From Neodiprion pinetum (Eukaryota > Arthropoda > Insecta > Hymenoptera > Diprionidae): a stretch of 64,000 nt of DNA. The notes below the pieces were generated by a model. The model was not told where the DNA came from. It worked only from the letters and a program-made list of their open reading frames with translations, and ran no database searches. Shown here piece by piece: positions 12,318-24,470 of the stretch. A program made the translations under genes and the position numbers. Position 1 is the first letter of the stretch. Each line of letters opens with the position of its first letter. The stretch spans positions 1,984,001 to 2,048,000 of the forward strand of contig NC_060232.1 in NCBI RefSeq assembly GCF_021155775.2. The letters run 5' to 3'.

Positions 12318-15300
12318 TTAATTATTCGAGGGTAGTTTAATCGAGATTGTTTTGGTCTCGAGATAGTTGCTCAAAGCTTCTTCGCCCCTGGAACATAAGA
12401 ATGAGCTGTACTTGCGCAATCGAGCGTCATTTGCTGGTCTGAGGTTAGGTAACTCGGATGACTTACATTTCCCTTCCAATGCCAGATTCCTTGTAGCCAC
12501 CAAAAGGCGCTTGCGGTTCCAAAGCGCCCCACTGGTTCACCCTGAAAATATGATCGTGTCACTCGTTACTAGACTTCTTCTAAATACTTTCAATCCATTC
12601 GTCTTCAGATTCTTTCTACTCACCATACGACACCGGCCTCCATGGCCTTGGAAAACTCTAGTGCGGTTTCAATGTTCTTAGTGCAGACACCGGCTGCCAA
12701 CCCGTAATTGGTATTGTTTGCTCGTTGGATCACCTCCTCCAGGGTATCGAACTTGAAGATCGTTTGTACCGGTCCAAAGATCTGCGGACCGTCGCGTCAG
12801 GAATTGTATAAAATCGGTTTACTGATCGGTAGTTGCTCATGGTTTCAGACTCACCTCTTCCTTAGCGATTCTCATGTCATCGGTGACGTCTGAGAAGACG
12901 GTAGGCTGAACGAAGAAGCCGACTTTGCCAAGCCGGTTCCCGCCAGTTTGCAATTTCGCGCCTTCTTTCTTGCCAGATTCGATCAGAGCGAGAATCTTCT
13001 CCAAGCTTTCCGCGTCGATCTGAAGTTACATTGAAATTAATTCTCTTGCCAATTTGATATCGCGACATCAGGTAGGTAGGACTTATTTTTGTAGTTCACA
13101 TTATCGCGACTAACGGTCTTTTCGTGCCGAAATTCTAATCGCTCACCTGAGGACCATTCTGTACATTTGGTTCAAACGCATCGCCAACTTTTCTCGCCTT
13201 AGCCAAAGCTGTCGATTTCTTAACAAACTCGTCGTAAATTCCGGACTGCACGAAGACTCGCGTTGGTGCGAGGCAAGTTTGCCCAGAGTTCGAAAATAAA
13301 TTATCATGGGCGATTTGTACGGCCTCATCAACTGCGTGAAAATAATGTTACGTTTAGCATTGCGCAGATGTAGACCGTCGTAATAATGAAGTTGAACGCT
13401 CCAAGCAACGTAATGAGAAATTGGAAACTAAATGCTTCATCGTTACTCACGATCAGCCTCGTTGAAAATAACAAAGGGGCTTTTCCCTCCCAACTCGAGC
13501 GTAACGCGTTTCAGATTTGTTTTTCCCGCGGCTTGCATTATGATGTGGCCAACCTGTTGAGACGATGATTTTGTAAACGGAACTTTTATCGCTTAAAATG
13601 AAATTGTGTTGTGCAAAGAGTAACCTATAGTCATACCGCTGGCATTATCAACGAACAAAACGAAAGATTACTTCGGTAGATCCGGTGAACGCAACTTTGA
13701 CGACGTCGGGATGCTCGCTGATCACGGCTCCAGCAGTGGGACCAAAACCTGGAACAACGTTGAGGACTCCGGGAGGAAATCCAGCCTCCTTAGCGAGACT
13801 TGCTACTCGAAGAGCGGTCAGAGGTGTTTGTTCGGCTGGTTTCAACACTATCGTGCAACCAGCTGCCAGGGCTGGCCCGATCTTGATTCCCATCATAATA
13901 ATGGGGTAGTTCCATGGAATGATTTGACCGACTACGCCGATCGGTTCCTTCCGCGTCATGGCCAATGCATTGCCGTCTACAATGAAACCAATAATTGCGA
14001 CGGTCATCAGATGTTTTCGGGAAAAAATGGAAGTAGACGCAGTTTAGCCAAGTTTTGATTATCAATTCCTGAAAACTTGCCGACGGGGATTGTTTTCCCG
14101 TAGATCTTATCAGGCCAGCCGGCATAGTAGCGGATAATAGCCGAACAGGCATGGACTTCCATGTAAGCCTTAGCGAAGGGCTTTCCACTGTCCAGCGCTT
14201 CCAGATTGGCCAGTTCGTCGACATTTTCGACAATAAGATCAGCCAACTATTGAACAAATCGAATGACGCGGATAACAGCAAAAAATCATTCACAAAATCA
14301 AGTATAGTTTTATCCTACGTTAACAAATTTGAGGTAAATTAACCTTGTGTAAGAGATTTCCGCGCGCTGAAGAATCTAATCTTCTCCATGGAGAACCTCG
14401 GACAAATGCCCTCTTAGCTACCCCAACCGCATTATTGATGTCCACCTGTGAAGATTAAATGTTTCGAGGTCTCTACTCAAGGATCCTGAATCAGCAGCCT
14501 GTTTTTTTCCAACTATTACCTAATATGAAAGAAAAATACTTCTCGTGTCGAGTGACAGGCATTTTTACCGGTTATGACTATACGCACAAAGATCAGGACG
14601 GTGGAACTATTCGTAATTACATCTTTTTTTCATCTCCTATGAGTCGTTAGAATAAACACTTACCTCGGTGGCTTTCGCTATATCAGCAATTTTTTGCCCA
14701 TTTGCTGGATTGATGGTGGCAAATTTCTCGCCAGCCGCTGCGGGGACCCATTTGTTGTTGATGAATATCTATAAATTTTTTGACAATGTATGCAAAGGTA
14801 CACTGGCTAATGTAATAATAATCATGAGAAATTTCTCAGCATTACATAGTGTGCAAAACAAAACATAACTGATGGTGTAATTTTTCAACGTAATACCGAT
14901 CTTCCCTCACATCGTTGGATTTTCAAAGTCACGTAAAGTTCATCGTGGCTAATGCTCGGGCATTTTGTTCCTAAACGTTGCTCTATATTCTTCTTCTTCT
15001 TTTGGGGTGTATTAATACGTGAAACTTTTCACCCTTTCTGATATAAAAATTAGTCGATAGTTTTGAATTCTATCAGAAAATCGTCCCGGCTGATCGTTAC
15101 AATCGGTTTATCTTGTAAGTAAAATTTTATCAGATACTCATTCGTAATCGAAGCACACTTGAAACACGTTGTTGCGATTATAATTACGCAATGAAATTTC
15201 GCAACGTTGTGTACTTTTAAAAGGTTAAGGCTACTCTGGATTTTCAAAAAATCGATTTTTTTTGTTTGTATTTTCTTAAAGTATGATGTTTCGAAAACAT

Positions 15301-15976
15301 TTTTTAAAAATTTCAAATAAATCTAATCAATGGTTTCTGAGATACCCTACGATAACTGAAGGGCTGTATGACCCTCGATGGCGGATAGCTTGCGGCAGTT
15401 GCTAACGAACTTTAAATCTGTTTATCTCGAAACTGTCTTTTCAAAGTCGGTGACCTCTGTAATTCAAAAACAGCTCGATGGATTCAAATGAAGTTTATAC
15501 AGATATTCAAAGCATAAGAAACTAGTGCCTGATCGTGGGATTTTTTTTTTAACTAAGTTTTTTTCCCGTTTGATTTATTTTGGATGGACCGAGAAAAAAT
15601 TATGACGGTCACCGCAAAACACTACTTGTGGGACGGGTTAGAACAAATATGGCGATTACTTGGTCTGCAATGAATATTTTTTTTTAATCCTCGTCAAATA
15701 AAGTTAAGACATTGTTTAATAACTTGGTATTACTTGTTGTATGAAATTCACTTAACTACTGTCAAAAAAAAAGTTGTTTAAAATGCCAATGTTTTTACAC
15801 CCAATCACTTCCGAAGAAAATAGTTGGTAGTGCACGTTTCTTATGCCAAAAGTCAGATTCGTACTTGTATAATTTTTTTGAATTCCTGAACGGTGTACGA
15901 GGATGTGAAATATAAATTACCAATTCGAACTTACCTGCGTGTAAGTCACGATTTGTTTCGGATTCGGTTTCGGCAT
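12318..15976 (-). CDS. Aldehyde dehydrogenase, ALDH1-like (copy 3), complete, with one GC-AG intron
   Basis: Complete 11-exon ALDH1-type gene (491 aa), same architecture as copy 2: exons 15935-15976, 14664-14768, 14344-14445, 14081-14246, 13672-13976, 13451-13553, 13147-13331, 12855-13019, 12624-12781, 12467-12541, 12318-12387. It starts MPKPNPKQIVTYTQ. Motifs: IIPWNYP, KPAEQTPL, AFTGSTEVGH, LELGGKSP, NSGQTCLAPTR (catalytic Cys) and IFGPV, so the enzyme looks intact. The fourth intron begins GCAAGT (14080 downward) where copies 1 and 2 have GTGAGT; this is the standard form of a GC-AG intron. After the general-base motif it reads NEAD, where copy 1 has DDAD. The protein ends IKLPSNN. Its coding exons have exactly the same lengths as those of copy 2, supporting tandem duplication. 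Substrate unknown. Confidence 0.92.
14076..14081 (-). promoter_or_regulatory. Non-canonical GC splice donor of ALDH copy 3 intron 4
   Basis: On the minus strand the exon ends GTCG and the intron begins GCAAGT. The same junction in copy 1 is GTCG followed by GTGAGT. The matching acceptor at 13977-13978 is a normal AG, and the split Asp codon (G plus AC) is preserved. Confidence 0.8.
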
Positions 15977-18852
15977 TTTTTGAGGACGATCCACCTTATG
16001 GTATCTATCGCAACGTTCCTTTACGACGGTCGGAAAATTTATGGTCTGAGAAATGTGCGTATCGATAATTTATACCAGTAGATAGACACCCGAAGTTCTC
16101 AATCTACGCGAACAAAGCAGAACCGTTTAGGTGTCCAGTGATGAAGCGATTTCAAGCCGGCAAATTAGACGTATTTTGAGTAGACGTGTAACGTTTGGAT
16201 ACTTTCAAAAACGACTGCGACGGATATTCATCAGCCGTGTGTGTACATGGGAATATTACATTCTGTTCCCAGGACGAATCCGCCGGACCGTTTAATCCGA
16301 AAGCAAGGAAAAAAAGAAAGAAAAAAACGTTTACAAACAGCTAGAGCAATTTTAGCCGTGCCATTGATAGAGCTATGGATACGAATGAAACAATATCCCT
16401 ACGGTGTAGTAGAATAATGAATCTGAACCAATTCGAATAATACAAAGAGTTTATATATTAACTTGCATTATTCGAATTTCCTGAGATTCATTACTAAGGC
16501 ATTGTAGTCGTGTTGAGTATCATCGATAATAGTCGAGGATTATCCAAACGCTTCTCTTTCTTTTTCTGATTTTTTATCCCGACCGATCTACTTATCCTCC
16601 AACATAGTTTCTTGGGTTAAATTTTTCCTCGTTGATTGGAGTCTGTAACCTTTTGAAACTCATGAATTTCATTCGTCTTCAATTGCCTGAATGACCGATC
16701 AGGCGGACGAACGACATGAAAGCTTGCCATGCTATTGTATTCTAGAGGATTTTTCGTGAAGAAGAAATTCGAATCAACGACTGTAATAACATCCGTCTGT
16801 AGCAGCGATGTTGGCCAAAGTTGCGCAAATCATCGATTCGGATGATAAACGAAGGAGAGTGACTCAGTAGCGTTTCGTATATTGCGTAATTTCACATCAT
16901 GTAATTACATTTCAGATGGAACGTCCTTGACAGAGAATTGTAGTGAATTTTTTCCAAGAACGCAGTACATGTCCGGGATTAAAATTTATAGTACTATAAT
17001 ATAAAATACACAAGTATGCAAAAAAATATTTAAATGTTATGTTTTCGAGTGTGCTGAATTCAAAAATGCATTCCATTTCCCTCCATCACATACAAAAATA
17101 CAAGGTGTTTGCATAAAAAAAGCTAACAATTATGAAGAAATCATCATTTTATTACATTGAACTAAACAATATTTCTTACAAAATTAAATAACAATTGCTT
17201 TATGAAATGTATTTAACATTCCATGTTCATTCTTTTCGCCTGTGAAACCTTTTCTTTTTCTCTTTGATACACCTCTGAACACGCTTCCGCTTTCAATTTG
17301 CTGTTTCCCTGTATGTAGTTATTCTTGAGATTCACTCTAATACATATTAAATGAAAGTAAGAAATCACTTTTGCATAGGATTTTTGAAATCAAGAATAGG
17401 ATACCATCACTCTAAATGAGACTACAAACACGAGTTCAAGAAAAAAACCAGACGTGATCGAATTTTTTTGAGTATTTTTCCCGGTTTCAGTGAGTGAAAA
17501 TCCGTAAGAAACAATATAAAAAACCTGTGCAGTTTTTAGTTGCAGACCAGTGATATTAGTACTTATCATGAGATGAAGCCGAAGAAGATGAAAATGTTCC
17601 TTGATTCCAGTAAAATATAAAGTATCACAGTGTCTTCGCATAGCTAAGTAATAATCTGTTTTTGTCTTGTTAGTATCAATGACTCGTCAACTTTAATGCC
17701 TACAAGATGCGAAATACAGTATTTTACAAGTACCAATTTCTGAAGCGATGTGAATTCTTTAATTGCATTACGAATGGATAAGGTAATCGTACCCCAAATT
17801 ATTCGCAATCTGAGGTCAACCGTCGATAATACGCGCTTGACGTAATTTATATTATCGGCCAAAAGACGTTGGTTCGCCGATAATTTACTCTTATTGAAAC
17901 TTATTTTACTTCAGCTTCGAAGAAGGGTCCAACCAGATCTCTTTTAAAAGGATGTATAGAGATAGGGAAGTCATATTCAACAACGGGTCTGATTAGACAA
18001 AATGTAAAATAAAATTCTGTATTTTCAATATCGTAACGTAGATGTACAATATTTTTTTAGAATATCCATGATACATTGTTCATGAAATTGAACATTGGTA
18101 TTATCATTAAATAAACTTCGGGACAAAACTTGGTCGAGTAATCGTAAATATATCCGCCAATTTTTTTTCTCGAAAAATACAAATCATTATATGATTACAT
18201 TGGAATACTGCCTGCCAATTGTAAGATCATTCGATAGTAACGGCGGTTTAACGTTTTCTGTACATCAATCATAGATAAGATTCATGCATTTCTTACATAA
18301 TTAGAATGGTATACGTAATTTCGAACGTTCGTGTATGATTCAAAATGATAAAATACTTACATGCTATATTAAATGGCAGGTTTATATATTTTGAAGTTAA
18401 ATGCAAATTCTTCTGACCATCTTTTTTCAGATATGTAATAATAATAAGAGAGTTATAATAATGTTGATATACGTTGACAGTAAAATTATACACAAACAGC
18501 TATTTTATGTAGTAAAATAATAATTTATCAGCTAAAAGAAACATCGATTGGTTCAGAATTATAAAAACTATGACTTGGAAAAATGTTCAAAGTTCAATCT
18601 ATAGTCCTCACTCTGGCATATATAAATTTTACATTCTTATTAAATTAAAATATCCTGTTTCTGTACTTACAAATGCGAAACCTCAGTGTATACTCAATAT
18701 TACCGGTATTTTGTAATCAATTAATCAGTTATTTACATTAATCACGCGAAATTATAGCAAACGTAATCTGGGATATGCTTTTATTATTACCTTATTAAGT
18801 TTTTGGAGTAATTAGCTGATTTTAAAATAGCTATATGTTGCTGATGTTAAAT
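15977..18852. other. Intergenic DNA between ALDH copy 3 and Relish
   Basis: About 2.9 kb, AT-rich. It includes the promoter side of ALDH copy 3 and the 3' UTR of Relish. A TTTATT at 18780-18785 (AATAAA on the minus strand), 68 bp beyond the Relish stop, is a candidate poly(A) signal. Short open frames at 17390-17862 carry no recognisable domain. Confidence 0.5.
18780..18785 (-). terminator. Candidate poly(A) signal of Relish
   Basis: AATAAA on the minus strand, 68 bp past the stop codon. Position fits a short 3' UTR; other signals further on cannot be excluded. Confidence 0.35.
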
Positions 18853-21800
18853 TCATTTTGTACTTGATGTATTCCGTCGCAAAATCATCTCATCGATTAT
18901 ATCAACAGCTTTAGTTTCATTTAATTCAACCAATAACGTTCGTAATTTTTTGATCGAAACTTCAGCTTGTATCTAAAAAAATAATACAAGATACAGCTTA
19001 TTAAATTTTTGCATATAATTCGTATGACAAAACCAACGATAAATAAAGTCATCGAAGTACTTACGTCTAAGTAGTTTAATAACATCCGCGATGGACTGAC
19101 GGGGCCTGAAGTTTTGAGCGAAGACTGCAGAAAATCATATCCCAAAGATGTGACGATTTTTTCCCATGCCTTCGATTCGTCGAGTATGGGAACTAGAAGA
19201 GTCATAGCTTTTTCGTCCAGCAAAGTACCGTCACTTTCCTCGGGTACGTCCTCGATTTCTTGTTTTATTATCGTATTAGTCGCAGAAAGCAATTGTAAAA
19301 TCTGTAATTATTTCCGTGGCATTGAGACCTTAGTGCGTAGCCATACACGTACAAAAGCGTACGATTTTTCAAGGAACCCAATTTACCTCAGGTTTGTTTG
19401 ATGCGAGGTCAAACGACGTTTGACCACTTTCCTGGGCATCTTCATCATCGGATATCGCTTCATCTTTTATAGTTGTTGTTTGCAACTCCTATGAATTTAA
19501 TAACAGGACGAAATGAAATTTTTTTGTTTTAATTATCAGTACAATTATCTACGAGTCTTCGCGGCAGTCGAAGGAACAGGATAATCTCTTTGATCTTAAC
19601 AGCTTTGTTGATCGCAAAAGATTTCTAGAAAATAAAAAAACTCACTTTCGACGAATCGCGATTATTATTAGGTATCGAGGGATTCGCCCCGTGATTCAAC
19701 AGAAGCTTGCAGAGCTCCTCAGCTCGTTCGCCGGTGTTGACGACAGCACTGTGCAGCGCGGTGTTTCCACTGAAATTCCGCTTATTTACGTCGATTGTCG
19801 TCTGTGGAGAATTGACATACAAAGTGCTCAGAAAAAGTATAAAATAGAGTTTCAACGATTATTTTGATTTCACAATATAAATTAACACTACCTACCTTTT
19901 CTAACAGGAATTCAACGATTTCTTTGTGGCCACCTTCGACGGCGATGTGGAGTGCTGTACGCCCGTAAGACATATCGGTACTGTTAACATCAACGCCAGC
20001 TTTGACAAGAGACTTGACAGCGTGTAGCGATCCGGCTTCAGCAGCCAGATGAAGAGCGGTCCAGCCAGTATCATCTCGTGTTTCGACGCTTATACTTCCT
20101 CCTTCTAATAGTGCGTCCACACAGTGACCCGCCTCTGGGACTGTTTGGGACACAAATAATCGATTAGTATGCAAACAATTAGTTTATTCGTTGGGAATAA
20201 ATTATTTCATCAATTCACGCACTTTTGACCGCCTTGTGAAGCGGTGAAAAACCGTGATCATCGCACGCGCTTGCATCCGCCCCAATCAAGAGCAGAGCCT
20301 TTGTTACTGCAGGTTGGTTTTGTTCTACGGCGTAATGTAAGCATGTCTAAAATATAGAGCAATATTAGTGAATTGAAAATATTACATTTCCGCGGGTTAA
20401 TCGTAATAAAACTTACACGGCCAGAACTTGTTTGAGAGTCGACAATTTGCTTGAAATCCGGGTACTTTGCAAGTAACATTAGAATATATTTAACCAAATT
20501 CATTTGTCCGTGTCTTAGCGCGGAATGGAGAGGAGAATCTCCATAGACTGTGCGCTCTTTGAGCAACGCTAGTATGCGTTCCTTTCCATTTGGATCATTT
20601 TTCTGAAGTATAATTCGAATTTGTTTTACAATATTCTCCGCAAACGAAGCCGTTTCCTGAAAACATGTAAACATTATACAATTGTTTCTTCTTTGTCATT
20701 TTGATACGACTAATTAAATGTTGCTTACTTTTTTTTTCAAAGGCCCATCCAATCTCAGTTCTTCATTATCATTTACTTCCTTTGGCAGTAAACTGATGTA
20801 CTCTGGGGATAAACAAAGATTTACACATTTTGTATATAACTCATCATCTATTCACCGTCTATACTGATGGAAAAATTTTTGAAACATGCGAGCATAACAA
20901 ACACGTGTCTCGGTGTTTAAGTGCTCACCTTCTAAGTCCAGATTTTCAGAGTATTCCCGAAAATCGTTTGATGTACAATGCTCACTCAACAATTTGTTGA
21001 TTTCACTTGAATTATTTACGTTGAAAATGGATGTGCCTTCATCCGATTGCACGAGATTGATTGCGATAGGAGTTTGTAATTCAGTACTTTCGCAAGACAT
21101 GCGCGGTCTCTTTCTACCTGTTCATAAATCAGGACATGTCAATGTTTTTGAATGAGAATTGGAAGCGAATATATTTGATGATAGTACATGTTGCAAATAC
21201 GCCTTACCGATGCGGTTATTGGGTTTATAAGTGAACTGTAATGGATCGCTAGACTCTCCGTCAGTCGGTCTGCATAACTTTATAAAAACCTCTTTTGGTT
21301 CAGTTATATCTTTGTCTTTATACGGTGGCGTTCTGAAACACAAGTGATATATTTACAAAACGAATATAAACCGACCCTTAATTCTCTGACAGCAGTTCAG
21401 GGTGTTTTTTACTGTTACCCGTACATAAGACAGGTCCGCATATAAGACGAGGACAATTTTGGTGGGTGCTGTTAATGATTAAAAAAAACCTCGGCTTATA
21501 TTTGGGACAATACGATAATATTCTGTCAATTTTTAATTTATAGTAATTGAATGTTCAAACTGACCGAAACACTATCGCGTATTGATGATGAACATCTAAC
21601 TCTGTGAAGTGGCCTAAAGCGCTCCAAATTTCTACATTGTTTTCATCCATTTCAAAGAATTTGATTACGATGTTTTCTGTAACATAAGAATGAGAATCTG
21701 AATACATATGGGACAATAATATTAATTCGATTAATCTTTCAACAGAGAACTTAATTCACTTCCAATTCAATATTATCTTTATTAAAACTACAATACGAGT

Positions 21801-24020
21801 TGTATAAACAACGATACTCACTTTTTCCCACTTTTTCTACCAGCATGAAAACTTCCTCGTTACCATCACAAGATCCTGCAGTTTTGTCGATTCTACATAT
21901 CTTGAGCTCTCCCGTAAGGGCACTTTCTGTAATAAAAAGAACAAAAAATGGCAATAAAAAAATTCTGGTACCCAAATGATAGATGAATGGTCACTTCTAC
22001 TCACTGAGATTATTAATCGGGTTCGAATACACTGGTTCTGTGATGGGACAAAGTACGCCATTGGCATTTGGGGCAAATGCTTGAAAGCATAATGCGACAC
22101 TGTTCAGACTCATCCATTTTTGAGCAGCTTCTGCTTCCATTTTAATCTTTAACAGAAATTTTGCGTTCAAAGTTGAGTAAGCTAATTGAACGAAATAATT
22201 TGATATGCATAATAACATTGTATAATGTACTGGCAATGTATTATTATACAATATTTAATTTATTACCGTTGCTTCATCGCGGATGGTCAACGATGTGACA
22301 TTAACATTTTTGCGTTTTGCTTCTTCTAAAGCCGTAATTCTTTTCTTTTTAACAAGCTCATCTTTTATGTGCTTTTTAGCAGTGTGGATGATCCCCATTC
22401 CGTGGAACCTAGATACAAGCTTAAGTTTTATGAATACATACTCCAACAATAATGAAGATAAATATTGTTGTCTTATGAATAAAAAATTAGACTGTTCACT
22501 TACGAGACTGTAAAACCTTGTTCGGGTGAAACCTTTTGCTCGTGCGGATCATCTTCGTCTGAATTTCCAACACGGCGTACCAGACGATGAGCATGTGGTC
22601 CCCTACGATCTGGATCTGCTGTTACAAGCGTACAGCGAATGACGGCGCTGCCTGGATAATTTTTCAGCTGGAACACCAGTGAAATAGTTATAATTATTTA
22701 ATGACTAAACGAAGATAGCAAAAACGATGAATTGGAATATTTCAACAGGCAGATTCAATGAAACTCTGTTATTTTGTTTATACCTCAACAGTAGGTGCTT
22801 GCTTCTTGCGGCTGTTTGAGCTGTTGGCGCCAGCAAGACTCCCGTGGGTTCCCATCATCTCTGATTTGTATCGGAACCGAAACTTGTCTACTGGTTGTTC
22901 AATAATTTTTATATACCGGTCTTCCAACACTGCGAAGGTACAAGTACCGTAATATCATCACATTTGAATAAAACATTATGAAATTAATTTATTGAATAAC
23001 CAAAAAGATGTACATACTCGTGCCAGTTACATTACTCAGTGTATAGTATGACATTGTGTGGTTTGGCGATTGTGATATCGACATCGGTGACGGAGTGCTG
23101 CTGGTCATTTGTGAATCCAGTGAGCTGTTGCTCGGACTCAACAGGCTGAGATTATTCATCATAACTGCACAAAGACATGTCAAATAATTCCACAATTTCT
23201 CCATTAAGATATTATTCGACTTGTTACAAGTGAACAGGCCATTTCTTTCGAATTGTCATAAACAAATCAGTTAGTGTAAACTTGTATACACGATATATTG
23301 AAATATCAGCGTTGCACTGATTGCTAAGGGAGATCGAAGTACACTTTGTCTATTCAGTTCAGATGTACGGCAACTGGTAAAATTAAAAGGTATCATAGGT
23401 AATTGTGGTTTTATAATATTGAACTACCGGAATCATGGATCTCGGTATATGTTATTGCGACACCTCTTATTACCGAAATAATGAATCACAGCTCTGTGCC
23501 TAAATCAAATAAAGAAACTGTACAATTTATATTCTGATAAATTCCACGTTGGTAACCCAGAAACTATTTAGAGTTTGTTAGCATGATCATATACACCAGT
23601 GCGCGAATGAATATGTCGTACGTATTTCGGTAGTCAAAAAGTGGTTTATGTGTACATGGCAAGTTACAAGTGCATAATTTTATCATTAGTGCAAATCGAA
23701 CTGAAGTCATCTCCGTTCTAAATTTCTGCAGTATATCACAGCAGAAATATTTAAGTAACACAATATGTACCATTGACTGAAAACATAGCGGAGGTTTCAG
23801 CATCAATTTGAACAAACGGAAGCGAAATTGGAGAAATGATATGAATAAAGAGAATGAAATTAGGAAATGGTTGAAAGATTGTACCCAGTAGCATCCTGGA
23901 AATATGATACACAATCTCAAAAAGAAATTTCGTCTAATTACCATCAGGAAACGGATAAATCTGATCCTCCTGTTGATTATAGTTCTGGAAGACGTCCAAG
24001 TTTTCGTAAACTTGCGGCAT
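18853..24020 (-). CDS. Rel: Relish, NF-kB p100/p105-type transcription factor
   Basis: Transcription factor of the IMD immune pathway: Rel domain and inhibitory ankyrin repeats in one chain. Eighteen exons on the minus strand (882 aa): 23942-24020, 23018-23164, 22784-22929, 22504-22667, 22267-22408, 22005-22146, 21822-21926, 21565-21676, 21208-21332, 20929-21117, 20729-20802, 20417-20656, 20223-20346, 19896-20140, 19646-19801, 19387-19488, 19065-19301, 18853-18972. Start MPQVYENLDVFQNY, then a Ser-rich leader to about residue 75. The Rel homology domain (76 to about 385) has RFRYKSEMMGTHGSL for DNA contact, FHGMGIIHTAKKHI, and the dimerisation half from LTGELKICRIDKTAGSCDG. The NLS is GRKRPR at 388-393. 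LRLDG at 466-470 resembles a Dredd site. Ankyrin repeats span about 476-730 (YGDSPLHSALRHGQ, GWTALHLAAEAGS, GRTALHIAVEGGH, GNTALHSAV). A death domain follows, about 793-875. The first exon is inferred from its ATG, donor and phase. Confidence 0.92.
20744..20758 (-). other. Candidate Dredd caspase cleavage site in Relish (LRLD/G)
   Basis: Codons for LRLDG lie in exon 11, between the NLS and the first ankyrin repeat. Drosophila Relish is cut by the caspase Dredd after LQHD, before Gly, in the same linker. The match in L-x-x-D-G form and in position is direct; cleavage is inference. Confidence 0.45.
21440..21501. repeat. Short inverted repeat in a Relish intron
   Basis: ATATAAGACGAGG (21440-21452) is matched in inverted form by CCTCGGCTTATAT (21489-21501), one mismatch in 13. 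It could be a remnant of a small DNA transposon; no duplicated target was identified. Confidence 0.4.
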
Positions 24021-24387
24021 GTTTATTTGGTACTGTTTTTCTTTTTGGTTAATCGTAATTGCTACGCGAACGCGGCGCCGATTGCACTATAATCAAAATA
24101 AACTGCGTCGTTTATACCTTAGTTTATACGTGGCACAAAAAAGACGTGAACTATTCTCCACGCGCATAAGCGCAACGTAGAGACGAAACTAGCGCGGTGA
24201 TTATTTTTAAGGAGAGAAACAAGGACCGATTCGATTTCAACTTTACAGACCTGGATGTGTTACTCACCGTTTATCAACTAACTAATACTTTTCGCATACG
24301 TCAACGACATAACCTTGATGGATGCACTCCGGGTTCTTCCCCGAGGATACGGTCCAATCAGCTCCAATCATTCCTCCCCGCCCTGGT

Positions 24388-24393
24388 CACGTG
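24388..24393. promoter_or_regulatory. E-box CACGTG upstream of Relish
   Basis: Perfect CACGTG about 370 bp upstream of the Relish ATG. A second copy lies at 24465-24470. These bind bHLH factors in other systems; role here unknown. Confidence 0.35.
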
Positions 24394-24420
24394 GTCCGGT
24401 CAACGATTTCCAAGAAGGAT

Positions 24421-24434
24421 GGGGGAATTCCCCC
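24421..24434. promoter_or_regulatory. Palindromic kB site upstream of Relish
   Basis: GGGGGAATTCCCCC is a 14-bp perfect palindrome containing the NF-kB consensus GGGRNNYYCC. It starts 401 bp upstream of the Relish start codon, in the presumed promoter. NF-kB precursors are known to be induced by NF-kB in mammals and flies, so autoregulation is a reasonable inference. Confidence 0.65.
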
Positions 24435-24464
24435 GTCCTTGTTGTTCACGCAGCCAGGCGCGCG

Positions 24465-24470
24465 CACGTG
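24465..24470. promoter_or_regulatory. Second E-box CACGTG upstream of Relish
   Basis: Perfect CACGTG in the GC-rich part of the Relish upstream region, 31 bp from the kB site. Confidence 0.3.

Noticed and set aside
13711..14058. Plus-strand open frame of 115 codons
   Set aside because: Antisense shadow of ALDH copy 3 exon 5; no domain. The same holds for 3796-4065 and 8528-8740.
17390..17862. Two minus-strand open frames between ALDH copy 3 and Relish
   Set aside because: AT-rich composition, no recognisable domain and no supporting splice pattern.
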